DNA from: Asparagopsis taxiformis
Lineage: Eukaryota > Rhodophyta > Florideophyceae > Bonnemaisoniales > Bonnemaisoniaceae
Direction: 5' to 3'
Assembly: GCA_030407315.1 (NCBI GenBank)
Contig: JALQPE010000100.1
Location: forward strand, 217,220-281,219
DNA: 64,000 nucleotides
The translations under genes were made by a program, and so were the position numbers. Shown one piece after another: positions 23,437 to 33,694 of this stretch (positions are counted from its first letter, which is position 1; the number at the start of each line of letters is the position of its first letter). The notes under the pieces were generated by a model, which did not search any database, had not been told where the DNA came from, and worked only from the letters and a program-made list of their open reading frames with translations.

Positions 23437-25179
23437 ATGTCGGATATTCCAAGGCCCGACTTCTGGCAATGGCTGCGTTTGAAAATCGCTGGTGCGATCC
23501 CGTTGGACGCCCCAGTCCTTCTCACCCTCATTCGTCTCGTGCTTCGTCGCAGTGTCATGCAAGAGATCAACCTCATCAAGGCTGCCGAACCCTCCGAACC
23601 CATCAACCTTGAGCCCCCGCCACCGCACAACACTCGCTCCGACAATGGCATCTACATGGACCTCAAGAGCCCCGCTGCAGGCGCCTCATTCACCCCATTT
23701 GGTAGAAACATGCCCAGAGGCCACAGAGATGTGGACCGTTCTCCCCCCGTGCAGACCATCGCTCATAAACTTCTCGCCCGTGATACTTTCAAGCCCGCTG
23801 GAGACCAACTCAACGTGCTGGCCGCCGCCTGGATCCAATTCATGGCCCATGATTGGATGCGCGGCGAACAACTCGATGATCTTGTAGAGTTGTCCGAAGG
23901 CTCCGGTTGTCCCCTCAATAACTTTTCGTTCAAGAAATCAGCGGTTCGCGAGAGTGACGGCGCTTTGATTAATGAAAAGACCCATTGGTGGGATACCGGT
24001 GTCATCTACGGTGCTACCGGCGCAGAGGTGTCAAAGGTTCGAACTCTTGTGGGAGGACGACTCAGGGTCACTAATGATCTCGGTGTTCTTCCGTCTGATG
24101 AAGACGGAGTTGTTGTCTCGGGAGACAATCAAAACGTTTGGGTCGGTGTTCGCTTGCTGCAAGACCTCTTTGTTAGAGAACATAACCTCGTCGCAGATAC
24201 AATCGCGAGGGAACATCCTGAACTCGCTGATGATGATGAAGCGCTCTTCCGACGTGCACGCTTGGTAGTTGCCGCTGTTGCCGCCAAGATCCACACCGTT
24301 GACTGGACTGTGGAACTATTGAAGACACCCTCACTCAAGGCCGGCATGGAGACCAATTGGTACGGATTGTTCCACGGTCTCGGATTGACCAAAGGTGGTC
24401 CGCCAGGAGTTTTCTCAGTTGTCGGAAAGACTACGGAGAACCATGGCGTACCTTTTGCACTTACAGATGAGTTCCTTTCCGTGTACCGTCTCCATCCTAT
24501 GATTCCAGATGTGCTGCCGCTTGAAAGTGGAGAGCAGCGCATTGAAAACTTTTTCACCCAGGCTGGTGATGATCTGCTTCGTGAGAACCCTTCAGTAGCA
24601 CTTGAAGCTTGGGATGCTATCATCAAGTATCCGTGCGGTAATCTGGAACTCTTCAACTATCCTTCCGACATGCGCAATCTCGACCATTCCGACACGGATG
24701 GTAAGTCAATGGAGTCCAACATTGATCTCGCGGCACTTGACTTGTATCGAGACCGTGAGCGTGGGTTGAAGAAGTACAACGACTTCCGTCGTGGGCTCTA
24801 TTTGGAGCCGTTCAAGGATTACGCAGACCTTACCGGCGGTAATCAGAAGGCTATTGCTGCTTTGACAGATGTGTACGGCCCGGACGGCATCGAAGAAGTC
24901 GATTTGCTAGTCGGGAATCTTGCAGAGAAAAAGGTTGCAGGTTTCGCCATTTCAGAGACAAGCTTTGAGGTGTTCTTGCTCATGGCGTCGCGTCGTCTAG
25001 AGACGGATCGCTTCTTGAATGAGGACTTCACTGAGGAGGTGTACTCCCAGGCCGGGCTGAAGTGGGTGCAGGAAACTGATGGTATTAAGCAGGTGATTGC
25101 TAGACATTTGCCGGACCAATACAAGTTGATTCCCGCCAATGAGTCTGGCTTCAAACCGACCACTGTTTGGCCGCAGTGA
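23437..25179 (+). CDS. Alpha-dioxygenase (fatty acid alpha-oxidation heme enzyme)
   Basis: The 580-residue protein follows plant alpha-dioxygenase from end to end. This heme enzyme of the animal-type peroxidase/cyclooxygenase superfamily uses a tyrosyl radical to add O2 at C2 of free fatty acids, giving 2-hydroperoxides. Visible landmarks: distal heme histidine His138 in WIQFMAHDWM; the stretch VVVSGDNQNVWVGVRLLQDL; KIHTVDWTVELLKT; catalytic Tyr350 and proximal heme His353 in SVYRLHPMIPD; the DLYRDRERGLKKYNDFRR block at 435-452; and KKVAGFAISETSFEVFLLMASRRLE near the end. Length is slightly shorter than plant enzymes (about 640). The ATG at 23437 has a good context (CCACCATGT) and precedes the conserved N-terminus; an upstream non-ATG extension is ignored. 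There are no introns. Likely role: oxylipin formation in stress or defence, inferred from plants. No signal peptide is seen. Confidence 0.93.
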   Translation: MSDIPRPDFWQWLRLKIAGAIPLDAPVLLTLIRLVLRRSVMQEINLIKAAEPSEPINLEPPPPHNTRSDNGIYMDLKSPAAGASFTPFGRNMPRGHRDVDRSPPVQTIAHKLLARDTFKPAGDQLNVLAAAWIQFMAHDWMRGEQLDDLVELSEGSGCPLNNFSFKKSAVRESDGALINEKTHWWDTGVIYGATGAEVSKVRTLVGGRLRVTNDLGVLPSDEDGVVVSGDNQNVWVGVRLLQDLFVREHNLVADTIAREHPELADDDEALFRRARLVVAAVAAKIHTVDWTVELLKTPSLKAGMETNWYGLFHGLGLTKGGPPGVFSVVGKTTENHGVPFALTDEFLSVYRLHPMIPDVLPLESGEQRIENFFTQAGDDLLRENPSVALEAWDAIIKYPCGNLELFNYPSDMRNLDHSDTDGKSMESNIDLAALDLYRDRERGLKKYNDFRRGLYLEPFKDYADLTGGNQKAIAALTDVYGPDGIEEVDLLVGNLAEKKVAGFAISETSFEVFLLMASRRLETDRFLNEDFTEEVYSQAGLKWVQETDGIKQVIARHLPDQYKLIPANESGFKPTTVWPQ

Positions 25180-25635
25180 AGATGAAGAGTAATGATGGAT
25201 GCCTCGCACAAACTGGGATCTATCGCAGGGGCGGGCAAATATTTTTTTTTAGTATGATGATAAAGTAATCTCTAGCGTCCCCGCGGTGAGGTGATGTTTG
25301 CGAAATCGAAATGACACCAAGATTATTTAGCTTTTGATCTCTTTAGCAGCAGAGTGATGTCACGAATGCCACCACAGAACATTCTTCTTCTACGCTCTTG
25401 ATCCTATATGTTCCCCCTATCGACCACTATTTTTCCCATAACACATCGGTCAAGTTAATGAATACGACTTTAAACATATATCGTCTTACTGCAATTAACA
25501 AGTACAGTACCATCTACCCACCGCTTTATAACATGTTTAAGAAGCTACTTCAATCTCGACTGAGACCTAGTGTCATCCGCAATGAAACAACCTCTTGCCG
25601 TACACACAAACTAGGTTCACATGCTACTCTCTCCA
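25180..25635. other. Convergent intergenic region
   Basis: This lies between the 3' ends of the alpha-dioxygenase gene and the cysteine-rich gene. It holds a T-run at 25243-25250 and AT-rich sequence, as expected for two convergent 3' untranslated regions. No gene is supported. Confidence 0.45.
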
Positions 25636-26568
25636 TCAACTACTGAGGCACGCTTGCACACAAGCTGAAACACGCCGAGCTGAAGAGCAAGTATTACTCC
25701 CCGACCCCGGAACAGGGCTGGTGGGCAGTCCACAACGGCGTTTAGCAGCAGCTGAGTTATCACGGATACATTTCTGATGAAAACAGATTCCAGAAATACA
25801 ATCAGAGCCCACAGAACAACGCCTGCACTGCCTCTTTCCCACGAGAACTGTGACCGGTGGAGCGCTCGTGCGCGGAGCTCTGCCGCCCCTGCCCCGGATG
25901 AAATTGGCGGTCGACTTGGAGAGCTCGGTAAGCAAACACTTTGTCGGTGGGAGAGAGGTGATCTTCGGAACAAAGTTACTGGTCGTTGCCGGACGATTCG
26001 GGCTGAGAAGTTCGAAACGAATTGCAAAGCTGAAACGAGCGACAACATCATTCGGACAACCTCCGTCGTTCTCACACCAAATCAGGAAGGTATAGTTGGC
26101 GCTCTTACTCGTGCTACCGGGCATGGAAATGCCGGAGTAGCACGCAAACGGCTCGGAGAAGGAGCCGGAGGCGCCGTTAATTGCGGTCGGGAGCGGTTCG
26201 ATTCCGAACTGCGTGATTGAAGAGCGATGGAAGTAGCATCCGTCCGAGCAGCGACATTCGGACGCCTGAATATGCTCCGCGTTACCAACGGACAGGTCGC
26301 TGTAGAGTGGCTGTACCAGGAATTTTCCAGCTGTTTCCGGTTTGTAGAGGCGGAGCCCACATAGATTGCAGCCGCCCGGTGCGAGAGGAAGATCGCACTT
26401 TGTTGGGTCGGGAACGATTTGAGACACGGCTGTGATTACTTTCGGCGTGCAGCCTTGTATGACTGTTCCGATGAAGGATTGCGGGATCTGGGGCGGGGCA
26501 TGGCCCGCACAGGCATCGCAGTGCAGGAATACAGAGAGGATCAACGAGATATAGAGCAGGAACTTCAT
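25636..26568 (-). CDS. Secreted cysteine-rich protein of unknown function
   Basis: This 310-residue protein starts with a clear signal peptide (MKFLLYISLILSVFLHCDACA, cleavage likely after residue 21). The mature part has about 23 cysteines, grouped as CNLC, CRCSDGC and a C-terminal run CRRCSVGSDCISGICFHQKC resembling small disulfide-knotted modules (dickerin/EGF-like spacing, not a firm match). An arginine- and serine-rich linker (about 228-245) precedes that module. It is probably exported or placed in the cell wall. The gene has a TATAAAA about 100 bases upstream of the ATG. I do not recognise the family. It is convergent with the alpha-dioxygenase gene. Confidence 0.7.
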   Translation of the reverse strand: MKFLLYISLILSVFLHCDACAGHAPPQIPQSFIGTVIQGCTPKVITAVSQIVPDPTKCDLPLAPGGCNLCGLRLYKPETAGKFLVQPLYSDLSVGNAEHIQASECRCSDGCYFHRSSITQFGIEPLPTAINGASGSFSEPFACYSGISMPGSTSKSANYTFLIWCENDGGCPNDVVARFSFAIRFELLSPNRPATTSNFVPKITSLPPTKCLLTELSKSTANFIRGRGGRAPRTSAPPVTVLVGKRQCRRCSVGSDCISGICFHQKCIRDNSAAAKRRCGLPTSPVPGSGSNTCSSARRVSACVQACLSS

Positions 26569-26668
26569 AGTGCGTTTGGAGGATGGTGTGTGAATGTGTT
26601 GGATTGGAGGTTTGGGAGATGGGAGGAATGAGATGGATAGGAAGAACAGATGAGTGGCGAATGGGGGG

Positions 26669-26675
26669 TTTTATA
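26669..26675 (-). promoter_or_regulatory. TATA box of the cysteine-rich gene
   Basis: TATAAAA on the minus strand, 101 bases upstream of the ATG at 26568, in an otherwise G-rich context. The spacing suits a TATA element with a leader of about 70 bases. Confidence 0.5.
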
Positions 26676-28838
26676 GTGTTCGGTCATGTCGGATAGTGAT
26701 AAAGTTTAGATGGCGTGGATGTGATTCACATCTTGAGATGGTTGTTTCATGAGAGGGATTGATTTGTTGGGAGAGGATATGGGTATGTTATGTGGTAAGC
26801 ACGGCTGAAAGATTACAGTTGTAAAGATTAGGTGGTGATGCGAATTACGTCACTTTGGATGTTGCATAAAAAGATGGATGAGGCCTCAAGTTAGGGCTTA
26901 TCACAGCCGAAAATAGTGACGTCAAAAGGGAATAAGCTTATTGCATAGTGATGTATCGGCTCATGTAGTGAATTATGTTGTTATCGTGAGGTGGAAAGGT
27001 AATGAAGTATGCTTAGTAGAGGTGATATGAAGATTCAACTTGAAAATATTCACTCGATTTGGTAACATGAATGGGGAATGACTATACTAACGTAAACAAT
27101 CTCAGCGAGGAATTACATATCTTTGTGTCCTGTTGAAATCAGGTCCAGAGGCTACGCCGCGTAGCCTACGCCAAGTTAGTTGAGCTCATGAAAAACTTGT
27201 GCCGAGTCTTTCGATAAAAGGATTGGGCCTGACTTGTTTACAGCATTACATGATATCTTACCGAAAATCAGGGCTCAAAAATAAGATATGGATATCTTTT
27301 TGTCATACCTTTATCATCGCAAGTACTAATGTACGCTTCGGTCTAGGACAGCTTGTCCCAGAGGCTCGGATGACAACGTCATCACGAATGGAGTCAATTG
27401 CCCTGACGACATCTTCGGCCTGTCGGAGCAGCCAAACGTTGCTATCCGAGGCGGCAGTGACATCAACTCAGGTTCATCACCTTAGAAGATTGTTCCAATC
27501 TACTTATTTGTGTGGTTCACATCAAGGCTCGATCGGGAACATACATGGGAGCCAGCGATAGGACGTTATCAAAATTCACATGGCTGCTTATTTTGCCATC
27601 ATGGCAAACGTTACCATGAGATCTTCGTTTTCTTAATACGTCGAATATACTTCAGATCGTGTTGATTGGCAAATATCCTCTTTCATTCGTTGGATGCACC
27701 ACAGAGGCAGCGAGATTGCACGGGTTTCCGGACTTTGAGCTCGTCTCGTTGGATTTATCGCCTGCTGCGCACACAACTCTTCTGAAACATATTGATTCAC
27801 TTGGAGTATTCAAGAAAACGATGAGTGCTCGCAGCTGTCTGAGCAAATTTCAATCAACGATTCTGCGTAGTCAGTATGTTGCTAATCTACAAAGCTTATG
27901 ACTAGCTAGCTATACCTCTTCTATGCAAGCCTATTCGCTTTTACAGGAGGAGATTTGGGCGAGACGATACGTTGATAGCTTGGCAACTTATGTCTTCTGT
28001 CCGTATGTGGAACACCCCACTCTGAGGCCATATTTTTGCTAAACTGCGGCTTGTCAGGAATGATAGCCACCCGCAGCGGACTTTCACACGGCTGCAAATG
28101 CTCTAGTTGTTCTGCACAGTCATCTCTAGCTAAAGATATATTTATTCTACGGTCTCAAGTCTAGATAACCGCCTACACGGGCTAATAACGACCACAATCA
28201 TCCTAACTTGATGGTCTAGAAGATTTCACTACTACAGCTACGTCATTTTTTCTACACGGTAGCAGGACCGTGTTCCGGTTCTGAATATGATTCGCTTCAA
28301 GCTCATGTTACAACCGACGTGAATAGCGATCGATGCACCCATCATTCACTCATCGATACTTCATTTGAGCAGATGTTATTCTTCTCACTGTGCGTCCACC
28401 CATTTCCATGACTCTTGGCAAAGGACGGTCGAATACTTGAACGACATACGAGGAATGTCGAAGCGTGGAGTCACGCCAGTCGAGAAGATTGCCGCGAGGT
28501 CAACAACGTTCGTTGACCTGGCCAGAGGCAGAAGCGTCCATGAAGCAAGTTGACTTGCAATATACACCACTATTCTTTTCTGAAAGACAGGCTGTCCAAT
28601 GCGAACTGTAAGATGGAAGCATCAGCCATAACTTTCAACTACGACAGCTTATCAAGTGTTCCCAACGCGCTTCACTTGTCCGGCTGTACAGCTGTACTTT
28701 CACACGTCACATCATTGCTGCTGCTTTCAAGTCATCCAACCATCGCCTTAGAATGAAGTACGTTAATCAGCCTCTTTGCCTACCACCAAGTCGCCATCCA
28801 AGGAGCGATTTCCACCCACCGCCAGTGAACGAAGCAAC
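26676..28838. other. Intergenic stretch of 2.2 kb, no supported gene
   Basis: No frame shows recognisable domains. A frame at 27659-27901 has a leucine-rich look, but no repeat structure and no neighbouring exon can be shown. A 7 bp perfect stem GGCTACG/CGTAGCC lies at about 27150. The right end should contain the promoter of the NB-ARC gene. Confidence 0.4.
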
Positions 28839-31800
28839 ATGAGGCCGGACTTGCCCGAGACCATGCAGTTCTCACCGCTTCGAAATCCCGAAAGCGAAGT
28901 CGCACCAAACCCGCACCTTCGATATCAATTGATTCCCGCTGTCCAACCGGCGCCCCCACAACGGTCGCCTACATTCATCCTACCATCGCCAGTCGCCCCG
29001 CTTCGTCCAACATCCACCCGTCTTAAATCGAACAATAGTCATCCACACGTATTCTATGTCCCCACTAATTCACTACATGTACTCAACTTCTCCGCACCCA
29101 ACACACCCGAATGCAGGGCGCTACGAGCACTGCTCTCCACGATGCCCGCTCGAAACTCCGTCGCCCTTTTCGGCATGGGTGGCGCTGGAAAAACTACAAC
29201 CCTCAAAGCGCTTGGTTATCTACCGGATATTTGGCATACCTTCAACGATGGTATTTGGTTTATCGAAGTTGGCCATGATATCACACTTGCCGCCTTCATC
29301 AATCAATTGAAGCAACTCGTTCAAGTTGCCTTCCCTGACTTTTATGATCAATTTGTGCAGCTTTCTGCCTCTCAGCAAACTCATGAACGCATGATTGCGC
29401 GATTATTGGATCTTCTTTCCACTAAGCACTTTCTGCTCATACTTGACGATGTCTGGGATGTAGTGGATACTGTTTACGACCTGGTGACCACCATCTGTTT
29501 GGCTGTTCGTCACACCAAACGCACTTCGTTCAAAGTATTGACGTCTACTCGAAAATGGAAAGTTGGACAAATGCATGATGTTCCCATCAATCTCAACCCT
29601 GTAGAAGAGAATATTAACGCCGCACAACGTATTCTCTGCTGTCATGCTGGCATTCATATGTCGTCTCTCAGTTCCCTGACGCATGAGAATCATATTGCAT
29701 TCAACCGTATCATCAAAATGTGCGCGGGCTTACCCCTCGCCCTGAGCGTTGCAGGGTCATCTGTGCTAGAAATGACCGAACCTTCCGATCAAGGCTCTGC
29801 GCGCAACTACCCGTTCGCTCAGTATTGGGAAAGCCTTGAAAAGAATATTGCGCAGTTCGCAAATGCCTCTGTTGACAAACATGATGGTTTATTAGCGTCT
29901 CTTGGAACGAGCCTGCAGATTCTGGAAAATGATCCCGAGTTCAATCAATTCAATGTACGCCCCATGTTTCGGTCGTTCAGTGTCTTGAGGAAAAACTCCT
30001 CAATTTCTGTGAGTGCTCTTGAGAAATTGTGGGATGTTGATACAGATACTGTTCGAAGTGGTGTCCTAATGTTTTCTCGAAACAACCTTGCGACAATGAT
30101 TAAGGATACCGACAACACGATTGTGGGCTTGAGCACTCATGACTTGATACATGATATGAGCGTCAGTCTAGCCAAACAGGAAGAGGGCGTCAGCTTTTGG
30201 CACCGTAAGCTTATCAATGCATATCTTCAATCTGTAGACTTGCCCGTATATGATGAGCAGGACGGAAAATGTAACCATTGGTGGATGTTGCAAGATAGTG
30301 ATTACTACATCATGGAGAACGTTGTGCGTCATCTACTGGGTGCCAGAAAAGGACTAGAAGCTCTACGTCTATTGACTGATTATAGGTGGATACAAGTTAT
30401 GAACCAGGACGAAAGACAAGTTGCCTTCCAGAAAGTCATTGAAGACATCAAATTGTTGAGCGACTATGCGGAGAAACTTGAAGATGTACGTATCCGAAGA
30501 AAACTATCGAAAGAGCTTGATGTGATCGCCGAAACAATGGTTCTCTGTATGATACCATATTGTATGAAAAACCGCAGCGAATGTTCGTACCAATTGTACG
30601 GGCGCTTAAAATCACTTGGATCACCATCCAGTATTGTGAAACGCATGATCTGGAGCATTGAGAAGTACGCCGATAGACCTTGGGTGCGCGCACCAGCAGG
30701 GGTACTTCGAAATGCAAATAGTGATCTTAAACGTGTGTTCGACGTGGAACAGGAATCCAGTTGTATGGAAGTCGCAGTTGGAAAGGACGAATTGGTCGTC
30801 GGAGGAACAAGTGGTTCTCTTGAAGTTATCAGCAGTCGCGATGGATCTCCTCGACATATCCTTATCGGACATAAATCTCAAATCGTAGGCATAAGTTTTG
30901 ACAAAGCCACGGGAGATATCTATTCATGTGAGAAGGATGGAACTATAATCATTTGGAGAAATTACCAACAATTCTGTGCATATCATTTGGAAAATCTGAG
31001 AGCTGATGAACGGCTCACATGTTTACACATCTTGAACTCGCAACAAGTTTTTGTCGTCGGCTCAAGTATCGGTCGGCTGATAACAGTTCAATGTGGGAAT
31101 GGTAGCATTCTGAAAACTGTACAAGCACACTTGAGCCCAGTTTTATGTTTGGTTAGTATGAATGATTCACAATTTTTGATCTCAACGTCTGACAAATCAA
31201 TCCGACTAATTGAAGCCCGCACGCTAACAGCGATCGGACAGCCTCTTCGCGGACACGGCGATAAGATTCGTTCCGTTGCATTACGTGGCGATGGGCGCGT
31301 TCTTGCGTCGGGGTCGTGGGACGGAACTGTGCGGCTATGGGATATGCAACGCCTCAGAGAAATATGCGCATTGCGTCCCGCAAACAGAGGATGGGTATCT
31401 TCTGTCTCATTCAATCGTGCCGGTACATTGCTCTATTCCGCAATTCTGAATGAAGCTCCCGGTGGTGCTTTTCTGCGCTACGCTGAAACCGTTCGTGACA
31501 TTTTTGTATGGGACACGACATTTGTTGCAGAGAACGTCGCTATTCCATTGGTACACAAGTTCACACATGATTCTATGTATGGTGTATTATCGCTTCGGAT
31601 GAATCGCGATGAATCTGAACTATTCGCCCTCGCACCATGCCAAGTTTTTGTATGGAACACAAAACCTACACACGAGGGCTACGTAGCGAGAGCTGCAGAG
31701 CCTGAATCATTTCTCAATGATGTGTTGGCTTTTGGGATATCTGCAGACGGGGCAACGTTGGCCACCAACAGTGAAAAAAGTCAGGTTATCGAAGTACGAG

Positions 31801-33212
31801 ACGTGTCAGAAGTATCACACAATATTGATCGCGTGTTAGCGCAATACAACATTCCAGAGGGCAAACAACTCATTGACCTTGCAGTTTCTGATGACAAAAA
31901 GTTTGTTGCATTCGCTGTGAAAGGGAGCTGTGTAGTGTATCTCGCCAATTTACAAACCAAAATGGCAGAGCTTGCGTTCAACAGCCTGCAAGAATGGGCC
32001 CATTCGTTACCACTTGTCAATCACATGCATGAGAAATGTATAGAAGCAATCCACTTTAGTTCACCTGATGTGATCACGGCACACGCATGCTTAATCGACT
32101 ATTCCAATAAGGAGCCCAATGAAGTAGGACAGTCATTCTCATGGAAACTGTTACCTGCGCAAGGAGTCAGGGTGTCATTTGATGCAAGTAGACTATCAAA
32201 TCGGTTTGCACAAATGTCAGTTGGTATGAATCCGGGCTACACAGACTTTTATCAAATGATGTCCAAAAGGCTATCAGTTCGTATGCACTCGGATATTATA
32301 GAACTACACGACGGCATGGTCTACTCTGCCGTTGCTAGCTTGGAACATTTCCCTGTGAAAACGCACTACTCCGCGCACACATCTCGTCTGTGGGTCAGCA
32401 AACGAGGATGTGGTTTGGCATATGTTGACTTGATCAGGAAGGAGACCATGCTTGAAGAGGCGAAACAACCAGCACTGCCAGTATTTACTGAACAAGTTGA
32501 ATCACGCAGCATGATAAATCTTCTGGCAGAATCGAAGCAGGCGAAGGAAGAAACATTCCAGGTGTTTATCAGCCATGCTGGCCCAGACAAAATGCCGCTC
32601 GGGATCAAGATATACGAAAATCTGACGAAAGAAGGCATATCTGTGTTCTTCGACCGAGAAGAATTGAAGCCAGGCGATGAAGCGCCTCAGAAAATGATCG
32701 ACGCCATGGAAAACGCAGACGTATTTGTGTTTATAGCATCACCAGAATTTCCTGCGCGTACATGGACGGTCAGGGAGCTGGTATGCGCGCTGCGTCGGTT
32801 CGACGAAGCTAAAGAGAAGGGAGTTGCTGGTCCGGTGTTAATACCCGCATTCTACAGACTGAGCATCAGTGCGTGCAAGTCGAACCTGTTTGCAATGACT
32901 GACGAGGAGGGTCGCAACATATTTATGAGGGAAGGAACTTTTGAGAGGATGCATGACGGCGTCGTGACGTATGAGGAGGTTTCGGGTAGTATTCAGAGAC
33001 TGCCTAATTTCACAGGCATTGAAAATATTCAAGGGGCCACTAATGCGAAGGAGGACGAGGAGAAACGGGACTTGTATGCGAAAAGAGTTGCCGGCGCGGT
33101 TGTCAATGTTGTGAACGACGAAGGGAAGCGGGCGGTTCGAAATGGAGCTGGTGCAAGTGTTCGTCGGCAACGTTTTCGGTCGAAACTTACTGGGGAAGGA
33201 CATGTAAACTAA
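28839..33212 (+). CDS. NB-ARC/WD40/TIR receptor (STAND ATPase, NLR-like)
   Basis: The 1457-residue protein is one uninterrupted frame. Residues 1-95 are proline-rich and disordered. The NB-ARC ATPase follows: P-loop GMGGAGKT (112-119), kinase-2 LLILDDVWD (about 199-207), sensor-like LTSTRKW, CAGLPLAL (295-302), and an MHD-like THDLIHDM near 435. A beta-propeller region with WD40 units spans about 650-1200; the clearest unit is LRGHGDKIRSVAL...SGSWDGTVRLWD near 825. The C-terminus is a TIR domain from about 1237: QVFISHAGPDK, FFDREELKPGDE, and WTVREL, whose Glu (about 1313) sits where TIR NAD-cleaving enzymes have their catalytic glutamate. The later part (VLIPAFYRLS) resembles plant TIR domains. 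NB-ARC plus WD40 is the APAF-1 plan; the TIR would be the output. Start: first in-frame ATG; only a TTG lies further upstream. Four Sel1-repeat genes follow on the same strand. Function in immunity or cell death is inferred. Confidence 0.92.
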   Translation: MRPDLPETMQFSPLRNPESEVAPNPHLRYQLIPAVQPAPPQRSPTFILPSPVAPLRPTSTRLKSNNSHPHVFYVPTNSLHVLNFSAPNTPECRALRALLSTMPARNSVALFGMGGAGKTTTLKALGYLPDIWHTFNDGIWFIEVGHDITLAAFINQLKQLVQVAFPDFYDQFVQLSASQQTHERMIARLLDLLSTKHFLLILDDVWDVVDTVYDLVTTICLAVRHTKRTSFKVLTSTRKWKVGQMHDVPINLNPVEENINAAQRILCCHAGIHMSSLSSLTHENHIAFNRIIKMCAGLPLALSVAGSSVLEMTEPSDQGSARNYPFAQYWESLEKNIAQFANASVDKHDGLLASLGTSLQILENDPEFNQFNVRPMFRSFSVLRKNSSISVSALEKLWDVDTDTVRSGVLMFSRNNLATMIKDTDNTIVGLSTHDLIHDMSVSLAKQEEGVSFWHRKLINAYLQSVDLPVYDEQDGKCNHWWMLQDSDYYIMENVVRHLLGARKGLEALRLLTDYRWIQVMNQDERQVAFQKVIEDIKLLSDYAEKLEDVRIRRKLSKELDVIAETMVLCMIPYCMKNRSECSYQLYGRLKSLGSPSSIVKRMIWSIEKYADRPWVRAPAGVLRNANSDLKRVFDVEQESSCMEVAVGKDELVVGGTSGSLEVISSRDGSPRHILIGHKSQIVGISFDKATGDIYSCEKDGTIIIWRNYQQFCAYHLENLRADERLTCLHILNSQQVFVVGSSIGRLITVQCGNGSILKTVQAHLSPVLCLVSMNDSQFLISTSDKSIRLIEARTLTAIGQPLRGHGDKIRSVALRGDGRVLASGSWDGTVRLWDMQRLREICALRPANRGWVSSVSFNRAGTLLYSAILNEAPGGAFLRYAETVRDIFVWDTTFVAENVAIPLVHKFTHDSMYGVLSLRMNRDESELFALAPCQVFVWNTKPTHEGYVARAAEPESFLNDVLAFGISADGATLATNSEKSQVIEVRDVSEVSHNIDRVLAQYNIPEGKQLIDLAVSDDKKFVAFAVKGSCVVYLANLQTKMAELAFNSLQEWAHSLPLVNHMHEKCIEAIHFSSPDVITAHACLIDYSNKEPNEVGQSFSWKLLPAQGVRVSFDASRLSNRFAQMSVGMNPGYTDFYQMMSKRLSVRMHSDIIELHDGMVYSAVASLEHFPVKTHYSAHTSRLWVSKRGCGLAYVDLIRKETMLEEAKQPALPVFTEQVESRSMINLLAESKQAKEETFQVFISHAGPDKMPLGIKIYENLTKEGISVFFDREELKPGDEAPQKMIDAMENADVFVFIASPEFPARTWTVRELVCALRRFDEAKEKGVAGPVLIPAFYRLSISACKSNLFAMTDEEGRNIFMREGTFERMHDGVVTYEEVSGSIQRLPNFTGIENIQGATNAKEDEEKRDLYAKRVAGAVVNVVNDEGKRAVRNGAGASVRRQRFRSKLTGEGHVN

Positions 33213-33694
33213 AGGGAGAAACGTTTTTACCTGTAATAGAAATGCTTGCACCAAGTAGACACGCAAACGAGATTATGTACACGGCGTGGTACGTGTACAC
33301 GTATGACTTGGAGTTTGGAAACAGCGACAATGCCAGGAATGCGAGCATGTTTGGTTGCTGCGGAAGCAGTTTGTCAGTCCTACGCACGCTCGCGTGTACG
33401 GCACACATATAGACCCAGCGAATGTTGGTGGAGAAGAGTGCGTTGATACATGTGTGCTAGTTGGTGGAGATATCACCCATTGTCACACCATCAGCCCTTG
33501 TCATTATGCTCCATCACCATTTCGCTACATACAGACGTACAGATGTAGCTTGCAGTTGGAAAACAAGATGACGTCTCATGCCTTTTCGCGTCTCTACTTA
33601 AACAATCCACAACCCATGTTCTTCTCTATTCCGCCCACAACTATCTATCACCCGCCAGTCACGACTTGAATCCAACTTGGCTTTCAATTCCGTA
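33213..33694 (+). other. Spacer between receptor and first Sel1 gene
   Basis: No gene is supported. The final 100 bases are pyrimidine-rich, like the leaders of the other Sel1-repeat genes. A TACACGGCGTGGTACGTGTACACG segment near 33277 is partly palindromic. Confidence 0.45.

Noticed and set aside
27659..27901. Short leucine-rich frame upstream of the receptor
   Set aside because: Eighty residues without repeat periodicity or a neighbouring continuation; not enough for a gene call.
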